Source: Paragonimus westermani
Taxonomy: Eukaryota > Platyhelminthes > Trematoda > Plagiorchiida > Troglotrematidae
Assembly (NCBI GenBank): GCA_008508345.1
Contig: QNGE01000137.1
Span: forward strand, 347,008 to 411,007
Direction of reading: 5' to 3'
DNA length: 64,000 nucleotides
Under the pieces are notes generated by a model. That model did no database searches. It saw nothing but the letters and a program-made list of their open reading frames with translations, and was not told where the DNA came from. Of this stretch, positions 38,924 to 50,571 are shown piece by piece. Position numbers and translations under genes: made by a program. Position 1 is the first letter of the stretch. The number at the start of each line of letters is the position of its first letter.

Positions 38924-41900
38924 GGTCGTGGAGTTTCTAGACGGTGTGATTAGTGCGGTTTATGCTCCTCGAAAATTTTGTCATCACGATATCAGCCAGA
39001 TGATTTAAAAATATGCAAGGTCACTACTACTACAAGGCTACGCAGTAAAACGAAATGGATGCTGGCGACAACCCGGTTCCTATGTAGCTGCCATGTAGTC
39101 AGTTATGTATAAAATTATGATCTACCGATGGTTTCATGAACCTTACGATCCCGCTTTTGAAACGTAAGTTCTAAAATTGACTTTATATTCTAACCAAAAT
39201 TTCGTTGATTTTCTGCCGGGAATGTCTGTGACAGCGTTAAAGTTCACAAGCACCAGATTGCATACTTGAGTTAGTGCCGCTTACTTCCATATGAGGTCCG
39301 TCTCAAAAAGCACCGTTAGAGATTGTGTGATGGGCAAATAAATGAAAATGACCGTTCAGGGCAGTATGTGATGGGAAGAAACAAAAAGGACGTTGACGCT
39401 GGTGTGGATATCACTGAACGATGGTACTGATACAATGACTTGCCTCCAGTTGGCTCTGGACATTTCTCACTGCTATGTCTATTGTGTTTCTATTGCACCA
39501 TTCCGACACATGCGTGTATCAACCAGCTCCAGCCCGGCTCACGTAGAACTAAGTTGCTTCTGCTATATGTTGTTGAGCTGCCGATGCCTCATGAGATGCT
39601 TCCACTCAACCAGAACGTGTGTGCGGACTGCGTAACCGCTTGCTTCGTTATTCTAGCTTCCATATAATCGTTTGCGTTTCAGCCTGTTGGAAGCACGGCA
39701 TCACCTCTCTCATCTACAGGGTAACGTTGTTACAACAAACCTCTCCCCCATTACTGGCGTTATTGTGCTGGGGAAGAAATTCAGAATAGCAGGCTAGCAA
39801 TGTCCAGTAGGGTACTCAATAGTCTTCAGATCGATACTCTTTCACGCATCTGTTCATATTCAGGCATGTGCACCATACTGGAAGAAATAATTCACTGCTG
39901 CAGAGGCTATCCGGAGGAGAATCATTAGGAGAGCTAGAGGTTAATCTTTGTTGAAGTTTGAAACATTCCGTTAGAACTAACCATTTCTTCCAGCCTAAAG
40001 GCGTCTGGGTGGTGACATACTAACGTACAACACCTCATGCCGCCTGAATCATCTTGGTGGAAACCTTTTCACAGTCGCCGGTACAGTGAGTTCCGGGTGC
40101 CATAGCACAAGTTCATGACAACACGTGGCAGCTTCTTACGTAGACGACAGTCTTTATTCGTCCGAATCTTTTCAAAATGTGGCACACTGCCAGTGGCCAT
40201 TGACCAGCACCACCAGCCGATGTATTCAAGAAGCAGCTAGATGGCCGGATTACTTAAGAATGGCCACTGGCGGTCGGGTACATGTAGCCCTGTGCACATT
40301 GAGTGTTGTCATTCTGTTTCTTCCTCTTTCTTTTTTACCATTCCCCAATTTTCCCTATCCACACGGCATCCCCTCCTGTTATACCACTGGTATGCAAGAA
40401 ACTTCGCGAACTTCTCGGATGTTCGAATGCTGCTAGCTGCTTTAACGCTTATTAGACCTGATACACTGAATATTTCAGCAGTTCACATGCTGGTGGCAGG
40501 CGAACAATCAGATTGTCAAACGGAGATCAAATCTGCCGTGAAACCACGTAATCCATGTGGCTACCTCACACTGGACTACCTTGAGCGAGCGATATTTAAC
40601 AAGAATCATACCTTTGCTTCGCGAGAAGCCAGTAAAATCAGTGATGCGAATCAGAATAGGGTTAAGATATATCTTCGTGCGTAAGAAAAGCCAGAACATC
40701 GTTTGTTTATGTAAATGCAGGCCACATTTCTCGTAAGTTTTTCGAGCACCAGGATATTCGGAGTACGATTTGTAGTCTTTTCTTTTGTTCCTGTGTTTCG
40801 AAGTTTGGCGGTCGGTCGGTCGGGTAGCGTTACTGGGGTGCCGATATTTTCATCACTTATTTGCGTTTTCTCGTGAGATAAGATTTCATCAGTTCTCAAC
40901 CCGAAGTTCCTGATGGTTGCTGAACCAAGACTTGCGGACTCTTTATAAAAAGGGTACTATAACATTTGTCATGGTGGTTCGTGGACCGAACAAGTATTGG
41001 GTCTCATGAGAACCCCTGTAGAGGTCATGTGCCAGATGAAACATTTCTCCTCACAGTCAATAAAGCAAGTTTAGGGGAGATATTCGTGACGTGTTGCGCT
41101 CGTCGATCATTTGGCTTAGCTGACGAAGAAAGTTAAGGGGTGCACTCCTTAACTCTGTTCGCTTCTGTTTCAGGGAACGTCGGCATACTCTTCATGAGCA
41201 TGACTTCAGACGACTGTCCGTCAGTGGACGTGCCAGCAAAGTGGATAGCGGGCTCGTCTTTGAGTGCAGAACCTCAGAGCACTGCACGGAACATTCTGAG
41301 AGCCAGTTTGACCTGCCCCCTTTTATCACCTTGTCACCACCAAAATCATCTTACTTTGGAATCTAAGGTGCTACTGACAAGCTGACGACGTAAAACTACC
41401 CAATGAAATTGAGCTTTGCAATCGCATTCACGTTTTTGAGCGCTCGTCCGGATAATCTTGTTACCACTGTTTCAGAAATACTGGGAGGCGTTATTAGAGA
41501 CCTTGACATAGGTGTGCGTGGGCGACAGAAAGCACCTCTTTGCCGTGGTTACTCGGTACCAGTTCCTCTATTCAGCTGGGGATTCAGTAGCCTTTATCAA
41601 AGGCATGAGGCTTTTGAATTGTTTGTACTTATAACTAGGGTTTTGGCATCCATTATGATTTGTGAGCGCATTACGATGAGGGAGAGTGCAGCGGAAGTAG
41701 AACTCCCTGGATAGGATTCCGTCGTCGATAGAAATATATTCAACGTATTCCCACTTTGTGAGTCGACTGTGGCTTAGTGGCAGGGGTGTTGTTCTTTGAC
41801 CGAGCTGCCCGCATAGAAAGTGTACCCAGTGACGATAGGTAGTGGAATCCGCAAGAAAGTTATTCTGCTGATGATGTCTAATTTTCACCTGTAATCTGGG

Positions 41901-42065
41901 TGTTAGTTTGTCAGATGCAGGTACCATGAAATTGAGTGGTTGGAAATAGGCGTGGTTATTTTGAGCAGCTACGTCCGTGACGTTTACCGTTTCATTCCTC
42001 TCCTCTTGTACATAGCGTTTACCTTCAAAGCTGGCTTGTAGTTGAGGGTCATCGAAAGCCGCTAG
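38924..42065. other. Gene-free stretch
   Basis: It contains a 147-codon open frame at 40241-40684 (plus) without any recognisable domain, which is within chance expectation for this much sequence. A 15-bp inverted repeat pairs 40187-40201 with 40259-40273. A tRNA A-box-like motif GTGGCTTAGTGGC occurs near 41769, but I found no matching B box, so no tRNA or SINE is called. Confidence 0.45.
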
Positions 42066-43325
42066 AGTATTAAATAAATAAATAAATAATATATATTTCC
42101 CAACGCATGTGTGAGAAGCACGCTTGGTTACGCGCGATCACTGTGGATATTTGCAAACCATACATAAACGAATACTTTAACAGTAGCACGAACGTGAAGT
42201 TTCTCGCAAGAATTACGTAGTCAAAGAGGGAACGACTGTAGTTTATGGAAATTTCATGCACGCAACAGAGGAATAGGTAGTTCGCTTAGTTCACCGATTC
42301 AGTCTCAAAAAAATGGGATGTTACACTAATTCACTGTTTACAAGGTTGTATGATGAGCGATTTTTCAAATATTCAAGGTCACTCCGAGAGGGTGTCCAAC
42401 CGCACCTTTGAAATTTTTTGCTGTCATGGAACAAAATTGGCGTCCGGAAATTGTCGAAATAGATCGGCTTTAGCGAGGCACGGCGGAAAATCCCAAAATC
42501 AAGCAGATTTCAACGCAGGATTTCGCCGATTGCTCGAAAACGTCACAAAGTTGAACATCTCGTGAACCGTTCAGCTTAGACGAAGTTCCGTGCGTCCATC
42601 CGTCGCAGAAACATTTCCTCGCTCAATGGATAAAATGGGAATCGGGAGGGAGAACGTAATTCCACACGTTAGATGAGAAAATATGGGGTTATAACATTTA
42701 CTATGACAGGCAATATATATGGGGAATTTTTGACAAAGAACTCGTTCGATATTATTATTTTTGCTATGATTACTGGAATATATAACCCTATCTATTGTTT
42801 GTTGTGGTATTTTACTATGCACTCGAGATTTATTCGGGTAAACGGGTAATTGAGTCGACGGTTTGGAGGGCCGCATGAAATGTGCGTGACAACTAAAGCC
42901 CACATGTCATCGTACTGTTGGACTTATTATTAAGCGCCGAGTGCACATTTCATAGCAATTTGGGCATTGCATATACATGAGTAAACACGTCATTAAAATA
43001 ATGTTGGGTGTCAAAGGCCAAGTGCTAAATGATCTTGTGAGTAAGCCATATAACAAACCGTTTCAAGCGGGCTGTTCTCGACAGGCGTTAGACAGCAGAT
43101 TGGTTGTCTGCGTATTACGCATCTGACGGCTAAATGTTTTTCGGACCACACTCAAAAAGGTCGTCAGGTGATACAGAGAGTTTGAAGATGGACATCGTGT
43201 TTGTTAACGTAAGACATCTGTCCAAACCCTTTTTAAAACGCTGAATGTTGTTACTGGCTCTGACCTCACTTGGAAGTTTATTCCAAATGTAGGAATACTT
43301 TACTAGGAAGAAGTTTGCACGTATA
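42066..43325 (-). mobile_element. 5'-truncated LINE (CR1/jockey-like) 3' end, copy A
   Basis: This 1.26-kb segment is nearly identical (above about 97% by eye) to 51211-52471. On the minus strand it holds the last codons of an RT frame, a stop near 43130, about 1 kb of 3' untranslated sequence, and a tail of TTTA units (42066-42090). Loss of homology at 43325 marks the 5' truncation point. A poor 5' end and a constant 3' end with a microsatellite tail are typical of LINE copies. No clear target-site duplication was found. Confidence 0.85.
43130..43325 (-). pseudogene. LINE RT C-terminus, 5'-truncated
   Basis: It encodes NFFLVKYSYIWNKLPSEV, then RFKKGLD and a short tail ending ECGPKNI. The 'WN.LP.EV...NIQRFKKGLD' block is the standard C-terminal end of CR1/jockey-type RT proteins. 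Everything upstream is missing, so it is not functional. Confidence 0.8.
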
Positions 43326-43989
43326 GTGATCCTTATGATGACGATGCTAACGACAAACCTGTGCAAAATCTTCAAGCTCTATAGCTGCAATCCCACCAGC
43401 ATCTTGAGATTCCTCCATCGTAATGTTCAGCAGTGCGTTTCACCTGTGAAGCGTTAACGCTTAAGGGGCCGAGACATTGCTTTGGATGCGCTGCTAAGGA
43501 CACAGAATGAGGGTTACACAAAACAGGATACCTAATCATCGCGTTTAACTGAGGAGTGTGTCGCCCCATTGTTATCGGTGTGTAGGTTTGGCTTGAGTCA
43601 AACGGGATACGTGACATCAAATATTTTTGGGTTGGTTTTTTGTTTTAATGGGCAGCAGTCGTTAAGATAACTTGCAACCTACCGGCGTTGTCCGTTACTA
43701 ATGTTTGATACCAGCAAATAGACTATACTTAATGTTCAACGCGTGAAAACCGCAAAAATGGAGAAGGTGCTAGAGTGAGAGAAAAATGTTTCGTTTCATG
43801 AAGATTGGAAAAATGTGAAGGAATGAGTACTCTGCTCGAATACGTATTAGTCCCATGCCGCACTTTCTTTTTTAAAGGTTTTGAACATATGTGCTGCGTA
43901 TAGGTGGTTTGCCTCACTGAGCCTTGATGTGAACCATAGAGCAGTTCCATTGATTATTCCCTTCACCACTATTTCGACCTAGCCCCACT
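43326..43989. other. No recognised gene
   Basis: Spacer between oppositely oriented LINE copies. An 82-codon minus-strand frame (43372-43620) has no domain that I can name. Confidence 0.45.
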
Positions 43990-44007
43990 GCTGCTCTCCA
44001 AACCGTC

Positions 44008-44063
44008 GACTCAATTCTCCGTATGCCCGAATAATGACTCAATTCTCCGTATGCCCGAATAAA
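44008..44063. repeat. 28-bp tandem duplication inside LINE copy C
   Basis: GACTCAATTCTCCGTATGCC plus CGAATAAT occurs twice head to tail with one base difference at the end. The other LINE copies have the unit only once, so the duplication arose in this copy. Confidence 0.9.
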
Positions 44064-44552
44064 TCCCGAGTACATGGTAACATACCATAACAAACAGTAG
44101 ATAGTGTTATATATTTTAATAAGCAGCAAAAATAATAATATCTCATGAGTTCTTTCTCAAGAAACTCCGCTAGCTCATTGTTTGTCATAGTGAATGTTAC
44201 AACCCCACATTTTCTCATCCAACGTGTGGAACTACATTCTCCTTTCCGATCCCCCGTATTATCCACTGAGCGAGGAAATTTTTCTACGACGGTTGGGCGC
44301 ACAGAACTCCGTCTTAGCTGGATAGTTCGCGAGATGTTCAACTTTTCCACGTATTTCGGGGAATCGACGAAATCCTGCGATGGAATCTGCCCAATCGTTC
44401 GCTGAATTTTGAGATTTTCCGCTCTGCCCCTCCAACGCCGACCTATCTTGACATTTTCCAGACGCTAATTTTATCTTCTAATGGCAAAACACTCCAAAGA
44501 TGCGTTTGGGCATTCGTCCCGGAGTGACCTTGTACTATTTAGAGGAATATGT

Positions 44553-44838
44553 AACATGAAGGCAAGCCGACTCTACTCTGGATGCACGTGACTTCGCGGA
44601 CCAACCTTCGGGCAACGTGGACGCACCATGTGACGGCGCTCTTCCAAAGTAGAGGTTCGAACACCAGTTCTGAAAAGAGAAACAATACAAACAAGCATGA
44701 TCCGAAGGCCCAGTAAGCCATGCACACGACTTACACAAACGTATGCTAAAACGGCACCGACAACACAGCAGCACGCCCCGTTATACAACTCAAATTCAAT
44801 TCGTGCGCGCTCGTTGGTTTTGGTTGCGCGTTACAAAA
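44553..44838 (-). repeat. SINE-like dispersed repeat inserted in LINE copy C
   Basis: This segment interrupts the LINE 3' sequence. Its part from 44636 to 44812 is homologous to 55779-55961, sharing a run around GCATGATCC.AAGGCCCAGTAAG and CATGCACACGACT. A GGTTCGAACACC at 44653-44664 resembles an RNA polymerase III B box on the plus strand, but I cannot find a convincing A box. Minus-strand frames are open for about 70 codons, and their products resemble the frames over the 55779 copy, which could also indicate a coding origin. Class uncertain. Confidence 0.5.
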
Positions 44839-45101
44839 TGTCCATCCCACGACCTTGTAGAAAGTAAATTAGTGTAACCTCCCGTTTTTTGAAGCTAAAT
44901 CTGTGAGGCGACCGAACTATCTCATTCTCTGTTACGTGCATCAAAGTTTTCATGAACTATAGTCATTTGCCTGTTGACCATGTCCTTCTTGACGGAAAGC
45001 TTCACGTTTTGCTACCAACTACTTGTTTGTTTTTGTATGATTTGTAAGTATCTGCAGCGATCGCGCATAACCTAGCGTGCTTCTCAAATATGCTTTGAGA
45101 A

Positions 45102-45126
45102 ATTATTATTATTATTATTATTATTA
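45102..45126. repeat. (ATT)n tail of LINE copy C
   Basis: About eight trinucleotide units directly after the conserved LINE 3' end. Confidence 0.9.
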
Positions 45127-46814
45127 ATGAGCTGCAGTCTTACGGCCACGAAGCTTAATTCAGGAATTCTCCCATAGCCGCGTTACTTGTCCCGCGAGTG
45201 TCCAGCCAAGTGACGCAGTATGTTTTGCGTAGATTCGTTGTTTGATTGAACTGGAACTGAACGGCACCATGATCATCAGAGCCAAAAAGTACAGAAAACG
45301 CGAGATGACTGATCACGTGTGATTCATCCGCCTGGATTCATCCTAGAAGTATAGGCCTAGGACCTTTTCGTAATGGGGTGGTTGGTTCGCGTATTTGCGT
45401 CAGCCAAATTGTAGGAATGTTCCAAAGAAAAAGGCGGGGGAGATTTCGTATCCCAGACCCCTTGGAAATTGTACTCTTCCGTCAAGAATATATTAAGGAA
45501 CGCAGATTTACTTGCTTGCCTGGGAACTTCCAGTGAAGCTGTCGGTAACCGGTGGATAGCACCCAATGGCTTCTCCGACTGCTGCTCCGGTTACTATATC
45601 AAATACCCCGTCGTGTGGCCTACAAGTCTTGAGCTTCCTATTAATACAGAAGATACTGACCCCACTTGTGGTTACCTTGAGAACTCGCATTCCCATCAAC
45701 CTCAATGTTGGTTATTTCTTCATGCACCCGTGTTTCGTTTTTCCAGTCACCACAAACTTGCGACTTTCACAAGACCGCTGCGGTTGTGGGAGCTGACATT
45801 GATGGCTTTCTGTGTTTGCAAACGAGCAGTCTCACGTTTGAACTACTATGAGGCTGCTAAATGATAGACCGGGTAAAGTTCTAGAGACACTGGTTGATGA
45901 ACGCATGTGTCGGCAGTTTTGGCACAGGCTTTCTCACGCCTCCGGGCAGCAATAATGAGGCACATGTTTTCTTGTTCATGGGCAGATTTAAAAAATAACT
46001 ATGCACGAGATCTATCCTGCTGGAGTCATGAATCAGTTTTGGAACCTTGACAAAGACTTTCTCGCGTGAGAATGGTAGCTTTGGTCGGTTTGAAAGCTGC
46101 GTAACATAACATCCTTTGATACGCCCGACGCCGCGGCAGGCTGTAAAACGGCTGCGTCGGGATTATCCTACAGGGACTCACATGGCATCAGGTCGAATAT
46201 ATGCCAATCATTTTGAAGGCAGTGTCTATGGGCAATTGCATGGAACAAACAAGGAGACACTGTGGTTAGTGTAGTAATCTTAGGAGACCGGGAGGATGTT
46301 TTCAACTGGGCTAACTACAGTGTTTCCAAGATTGCTGACATGAAGTAATTAACTTAGTTCAACCCCAGGGCTAGTTCCGACGCAAAAGTAATGACACCCG
46401 AGCCAAGTGAATCAAGTATTTATCTTTCGAGCGCGATAGTGCAGCTTATTGTCAACAGCGCAATAAAACGACGGTGAGGAGAAATTTGTTTAGTGACAAT
46501 CACAACGGTGATTCAGACATGGGGGCTTGAAACAACGATTGCAGGTTACTTATTATTAATATTGCCCGTCGGAACAGCAAACATCGCAGAATACTGAGAG
46601 ATCTGCGGTCATCAAGGACGAAACCATGAGGTGTATTAATACAATCGATAAAATGTGAAAGTTCGACCCCAAGGTTTACGCAATGCATCTTAAAGTTGAA
46701 CAAAGCTCATGTGCTAACAAAATGCCGAAAGTGATGAAAACAAAAGACCTGACTGTGAATGTGTTGGTTTAGGGTCCCAACACTGGCGGAAGTACTGTTG
46801 CCGAACAACGAGTC
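45127..46814. other. No recognised gene
   Basis: A 131-codon plus frame (45469-45864) and overlapping frames show no domain. I see no repeat shared with the rest of the window. Confidence 0.4.
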
Positions 46815-47090
46815 AACAGAGCTACAACGCAACTACGATGACCCACACAAGGTGTCGATGACAGATTGTGCCACACTGTTGTCGTCGTGTGTTGGGTGGA
46901 GGGTCCACTTACATAAAAGGGAAATTTCAGTGAATTCGGTTCCTGTAGTGCATCAAGCGGGACGTTGCCACAGTTAGCTTCGGACGACAGTAGCGTAAAA
47001 CTAGAAGGGGGGACGCACGAGGACGATGTGGATGTTAATTCAAACTATGGACAAGTAGTTCATGTGCATAGTGAATATAAAGGGTGTGAT
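46815..47090 (-). repeat. Gypsy 3' LTR remnant (diverged)
   Basis: It aligns with 53240-53500. Shared blocks include CCACACTG (about 46882), GGAAAT before GGTTC, GTTGCCAC (46964-46971 versus 53372-53379), CGAGGACGA, and ATAAAGGGTG or ATAAGGGGTG at the upper end. Spacing between the last two blocks is 122 versus 125 bp. Boundaries are approximate. Confidence 0.5.
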
Positions 47091-47627
47091 ATATAATGCG
47101 TAACAGCTTGAGGAAGGGTGCAACTCTCGATAGTTATGAAACCGAACGGTGCGCCACTAATGACAACCTCGTAGATTATCAGCCGGCCAACGGTCCGGCC
47201 GGAACGTGTGTGTGATGTGCACCGCTTGGGTTGGGAGGCAGAAACTGCGGCATGGTCCTGGTACCAAATGTGGGCTGGGCAGATTAAAAATGTTTCTGTG
47301 GATCAGACGGATCTATAGTGCGCCAGCTAGAAACATCGGCACGTGCAATGACTGGCAGACGAGACAGGGACGGTGAATCGTGTTCAACGTAAGCAACCAT
47401 CAATCTGTCACTGCCCAACTAGTGACGTGCTCCGTTTCACTTGATGATAAAATATTCGTCCTTGGGATCAACCACTCCGAGAGGATTAACGTACGCTGAC
47501 TGCGGAAGTGTCTTAGGTGAGCTAACGCGAATGAGAACAAAAGGGAAAGCGCGCAGATCACGATGAATTTATTCTTAGCGTAACATTTCCCATGGAGATA
47601 AGGGGTGGATATGCCGCAATTGATTCG

Positions 47628-48300
47628 TTAGGAGGGTGAAATAATCCGCATCTTGACGCAAGGGCACCAAGTAATCAGAGAAAAACTTTTCAGCAATATC
47701 AAATATCTGCAATAAACAAGTTCTGACGGGGTGCATCCAACATCTTCCACAACAGTGGTTTGCAAATTAGGAACGGTGGAAGGCAGGCAATCAAATGTTT
47801 GCCAACCGCCGAAGTCATTGGGGATAATTTCGGTTGGAGGTGGAAACTTTCGACCACACCGTTCGGCGAGGGATGGTGCGCAGCGGGCTTTATGCGTTCG
47901 CCCCCCAGGAAACATAATTTGGATGACGAAAAACGGTTGAAGTAAATTGAACTCCACGGTCAACAGTGATGGTGATTTGAACGCCAGAATTCGAAACCCA
48001 CAAGTCGACAAAACTGAAAGCAATGGCTTCCCTTGACGTGTTATCCAAATGAACGGCAATGGGCCATTTCGTGAATTGGTCCACGCAGGTTAAAAGGTGT
48101 GTATAACCTTTGGTGTGACGATGAAAGTTACTACGTTGGCACCTCAAACATTGTTTGGCACATCTACGAACACAATTGGGAACACCTGGCCAAATGTAAC
48201 GCTCATTGATGAGCCTAATTAGGGCACGCTTGCTGGGGTGTGATAGAGAGTGGGGACAGCTGGAAACATCTAGCCGGTGTGCAAAGGGAACGAACGGTTG
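47628..48300 (-). pseudogene. Gypsy integrase remnant
   Basis: Reading down from 48240, an HPSKRALIRLINERYIWPGV block is followed by C..RC.KQCLRCQRS, the zinc-binding HHCC end of a retroviral-type integrase. Next comes HRHTKGYTHLLTCVDQFTKW with the first catalytic aspartate. The core then shifts frame. HPSPNGVVESFH and EDVGCTPSELVY, typical of the core's third acidic region and C-terminal end, appear in other frames (about 47900-47720). Frameshifts are therefore present near 47930 and 47750. The role in the intact family is insertion of element DNA into the genome. This copy is non-functional. Confidence 0.8.
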
Positions 48301-48489
48301 AGATTGGCCGGTTGACGTGCCTCACGTAAATAAGTGTTCTAACTGGGCTAAGGGAATACCAAGTAGTTTTAAAGAGAGGTTAGCATGAAGATGGCAAAGT
48401 TCTAGGTCATTTACCTGGGAATTTGCGAGGGAGAAAATGTCGACGACGTTTGTGGATATTTGATCGAAATACGGACGGTACAAAGCGTC

Positions 48490-48866
48490 GGCGACCAAAT
48501 TGATGGAACCATCTATAAAACGTACGTCGGCGATGAACTGTTAGATAAAATTCTGGTGTCATGTTTATCTAGGGGAGCGCCCATTTGGAGGGGAACGGAG
48601 GGTGAGCACGAGTGATGTGTGACCAGTAAAAGCAATGAAGTTGCGACTCTTCAGAATGCTTTGAAAATATTTGATAGCAAGGTCAATTGTGGGTAACTCA
48701 CGACCGAAGATAATTTACGCAGTCTGCGCTGGGTGGGGTTTCCGGGGAAAAGGGACAAGCGCCGGATTTTACCATTCATATTCTGTTGTAAAACAGCATC
48801 AGCAGCCGACTGAGACGGGTCAATCCTCATAACTAGAGGCCTGCGTTCATCGGCACTCAAAAACAA
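48490..48866 (-). pseudogene. Gypsy RNase H remnant
   Basis: It contains MRIDPSQSAADAVLQQN, then after a frame change GRELPTIDLAIKYFQS, FIAFTGHTSLV, and finally FIADVRFIDGSINLVADAL. These correspond to the consecutive conserved blocks of gypsy RNase H (first Asp in the ID.SQ block, the REL..IDLAIK helix, the .TDHK.L block here changed to TGH, and the ADALSR end). At least one frameshift separates the first and second block. Confidence 0.8.
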
Positions 48867-49599
48867 TCATATGATTGCTTGGAACGAGTCTGACTTGACT
48901 GACAACTTACGTCGAATTGGCGTAGGTTTCCGAACTAAGTGCCTGATGTTGAATTTTTTAATGTCCCTGAGGGTTTTAACAGTTGGGAACGCCGTGCGAT
49001 AAATCAGAGTAATAAGTGACACTGCTTGGAAAATGTTGCACATGGAAACGCCGTTACCTTGCCTGTCCACATTGATACTTAGAAGAAAACTACGTCTGCC
49101 TGTAATGACGTTAGTCGCGTTCAATTTTCCGTAGGGAAGCCAACGGTTAATGCGATAAACACATTCCCTAGCCCTCAACGACTCCCTCCGTCAAAAGAAG
49201 TGTTGATTGCAAAGAGTCCTAGATATAAGGCCGTCGAAGTTACCACTGAGATTAGCAGCCTAAATCCCCTGATTTTGAGGCGGTAAAACGAGAAGTGCAA
49301 TCTTCTTCACGCTGAAGATATCTTTCTCCATAACAACATATCTCGTATTCCGCGTACTTACTCTCGTCCCCTGAAATAGCGGTAAATAGGAGCGACAAAT
49401 CCGAAACACCCGAACAAGGTTCTAAACAAACAGTGAGACCCACACGGTGCATACTGGAGGGCAATACATGGGACTTGCAGGTTAATCAAAAGTGGTTCAC
49501 AAATGACACGAATCTGGTTCTAAAAGCCACTTAATAAGGAACAACCCTTCGCAGATGAAGCTACACAATATGCCTCTCTAACCTTTCACGATGTGGATG
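48867..49599 (-). other. Unexplained segment between gypsy RT and RNase H
   Basis: The usual connection-domain sequence between RT and RNase H (about 300 bp) cannot be read in any minus frame. The gap here is about 730 bp. Either an insertion of about 400 bp lies here or this part has decayed faster. A 103-codon frame (48867-49178) has no domain I recognise. Confidence 0.45.
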
Positions 49600-50288
49600 C
49601 TACCAAGCAGCGATGATTTTCTCCGACGAGGGCTGGATGCCGTTACTGTCGACTCGATGTCCCATGAAATCTACGGGAGTAACCCTGGGAACGCACTTCG
49701 TAGGTTCCGGCGTCGCACTGTATTTGGTAAGGCGTTCGAACAGCTTTCGACGATGTAACTTGTACTGTCGAGTGTTCTCACTCGCGACTAAAACCTCGTC
49801 AATATAAACGCACACGAAATCCAGATCACGAAGCACTTCGTCCATGGACCTTTGGAGAATCTGTGCAGTGCTCCATGAGCCAAATGGCATGCGGAAGAAT
49901 TAATGAAATCCAAAGGGAGTGGTAGTCGCTATCTTTGTGACGTCCACTTAAGCCCACGGGGATTTGGTGTTAAATTTGAAACAAACATCGTAGAGAAGAT
50001 AGCCTTCCTGTGTAACCCGTGAGTGTGATGGACAGGGCATCGACCTGAAACGTTGGCGTTGTTCAGGGTGTGTTGAGCATCACGCGGACGCCATTCGTGT
50101 TAGTTTCTTGGTAACTGCGTGAAGAGCTGAGGCCCATGGGCTGATGGAGGTTGAATAACGTCAAGTCGTGAGGAGTGTTTAAACTCAGCTCTGGTACCTT
50201 CGGGTTTGTGCGGTGGCAAAAGTTTGGGGCGTGCGATAGTGGATGGGTCTTTAGCCATGATGTGGCGATGAACTTCGTGTCCGTGCAA
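49600..50288 (-). pseudogene. Gypsy reverse transcriptase remnant
   Basis: The fingers region reads HHIM-like, then IARPKLLPPHKPEGTRAEFK and VIQPPSAHGPQ (50288-50150). The palm reads MPFGSWSTAQILQRSMDEVL, then FVCVYIDEVLVASE, PTKCV and DFMGHRVDSNGIQP (49890-49600). The catalytic YIDD box is YIDE, and motif A (normally KLDL..AY) has eroded to a segment without the aspartate, so polymerase activity is lost twice over. Several frame changes separate the blocks. Confidence 0.85.
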
Positions 50289-50571
50289 TGATGGTGGGTT
50301 AGACGGACCGGTAAGTTGTGGATATCGTAGAAGAACTTCTGCAAAGCCGCAATCTGGTCAGACCAGCCACAGTCAAACCTAATTGATGGACGTGGCTTTA
50401 CCGTGTACGCACAGGACTCTTGTTCTGTCGGTCAATTCCCAGCCGCCGACGTCTAACATGAGTAAAAAGAATGACAAAGAGCTGAACACATTGATCACGC
50501 GTAGCACACACGCTGCCGTAACTCTCCAGGGGAACTGACGTCTGAGGCCGAGATTCAGAGTAAGTAGCTTC

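Larger units (their letters stand above)
43990..45126 (+). mobile_element. Diverged LINE 3' end, copy C, opposite orientation, with internal insertion
   Basis: 43990-44545 is a diverged reverse complement of the 3' untranslated region of the copies at 42066 and 51206. Homology resumes at about 44840 and runs to the same 3' terminus (ATCGCGCATAACCTAGCG, then CTTCTCA), ending in an ATT microsatellite (45102-45126) where the other copies have TTTA units. The roughly 290 bp between the two parts match another repeat family and look like a later insertion. The copy contains no RT codons. It is clearly older than the other two. Confidence 0.78.

Noticed and set aside
40241..40684. 147-codon open frame on the plus strand
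   Set aside because: It has no domain, its composition is irregular, and several stop-free runs of this length are expected by chance in six frames of 64 kb.
41757..41810. Possible tRNA or SINE head (GTGGCTTAGTGGC, A-box-like)
   Set aside because: No B box at tRNA spacing, no cloverleaf pairing, and no second copy in the window.
41873..41920. CTGATGATGTC, the same start as the PLE hammerhead core
   Set aside because: No stem II partner and no GAAA follow within a usable distance.
44535..44788. Three overlapping minus-strand frames of 62-79 codons
   Set aside because: They lie within the SINE-like insertion. Although similar frames occur over the 55779 copy, no known protein is recognisable, so they are not called as genes.
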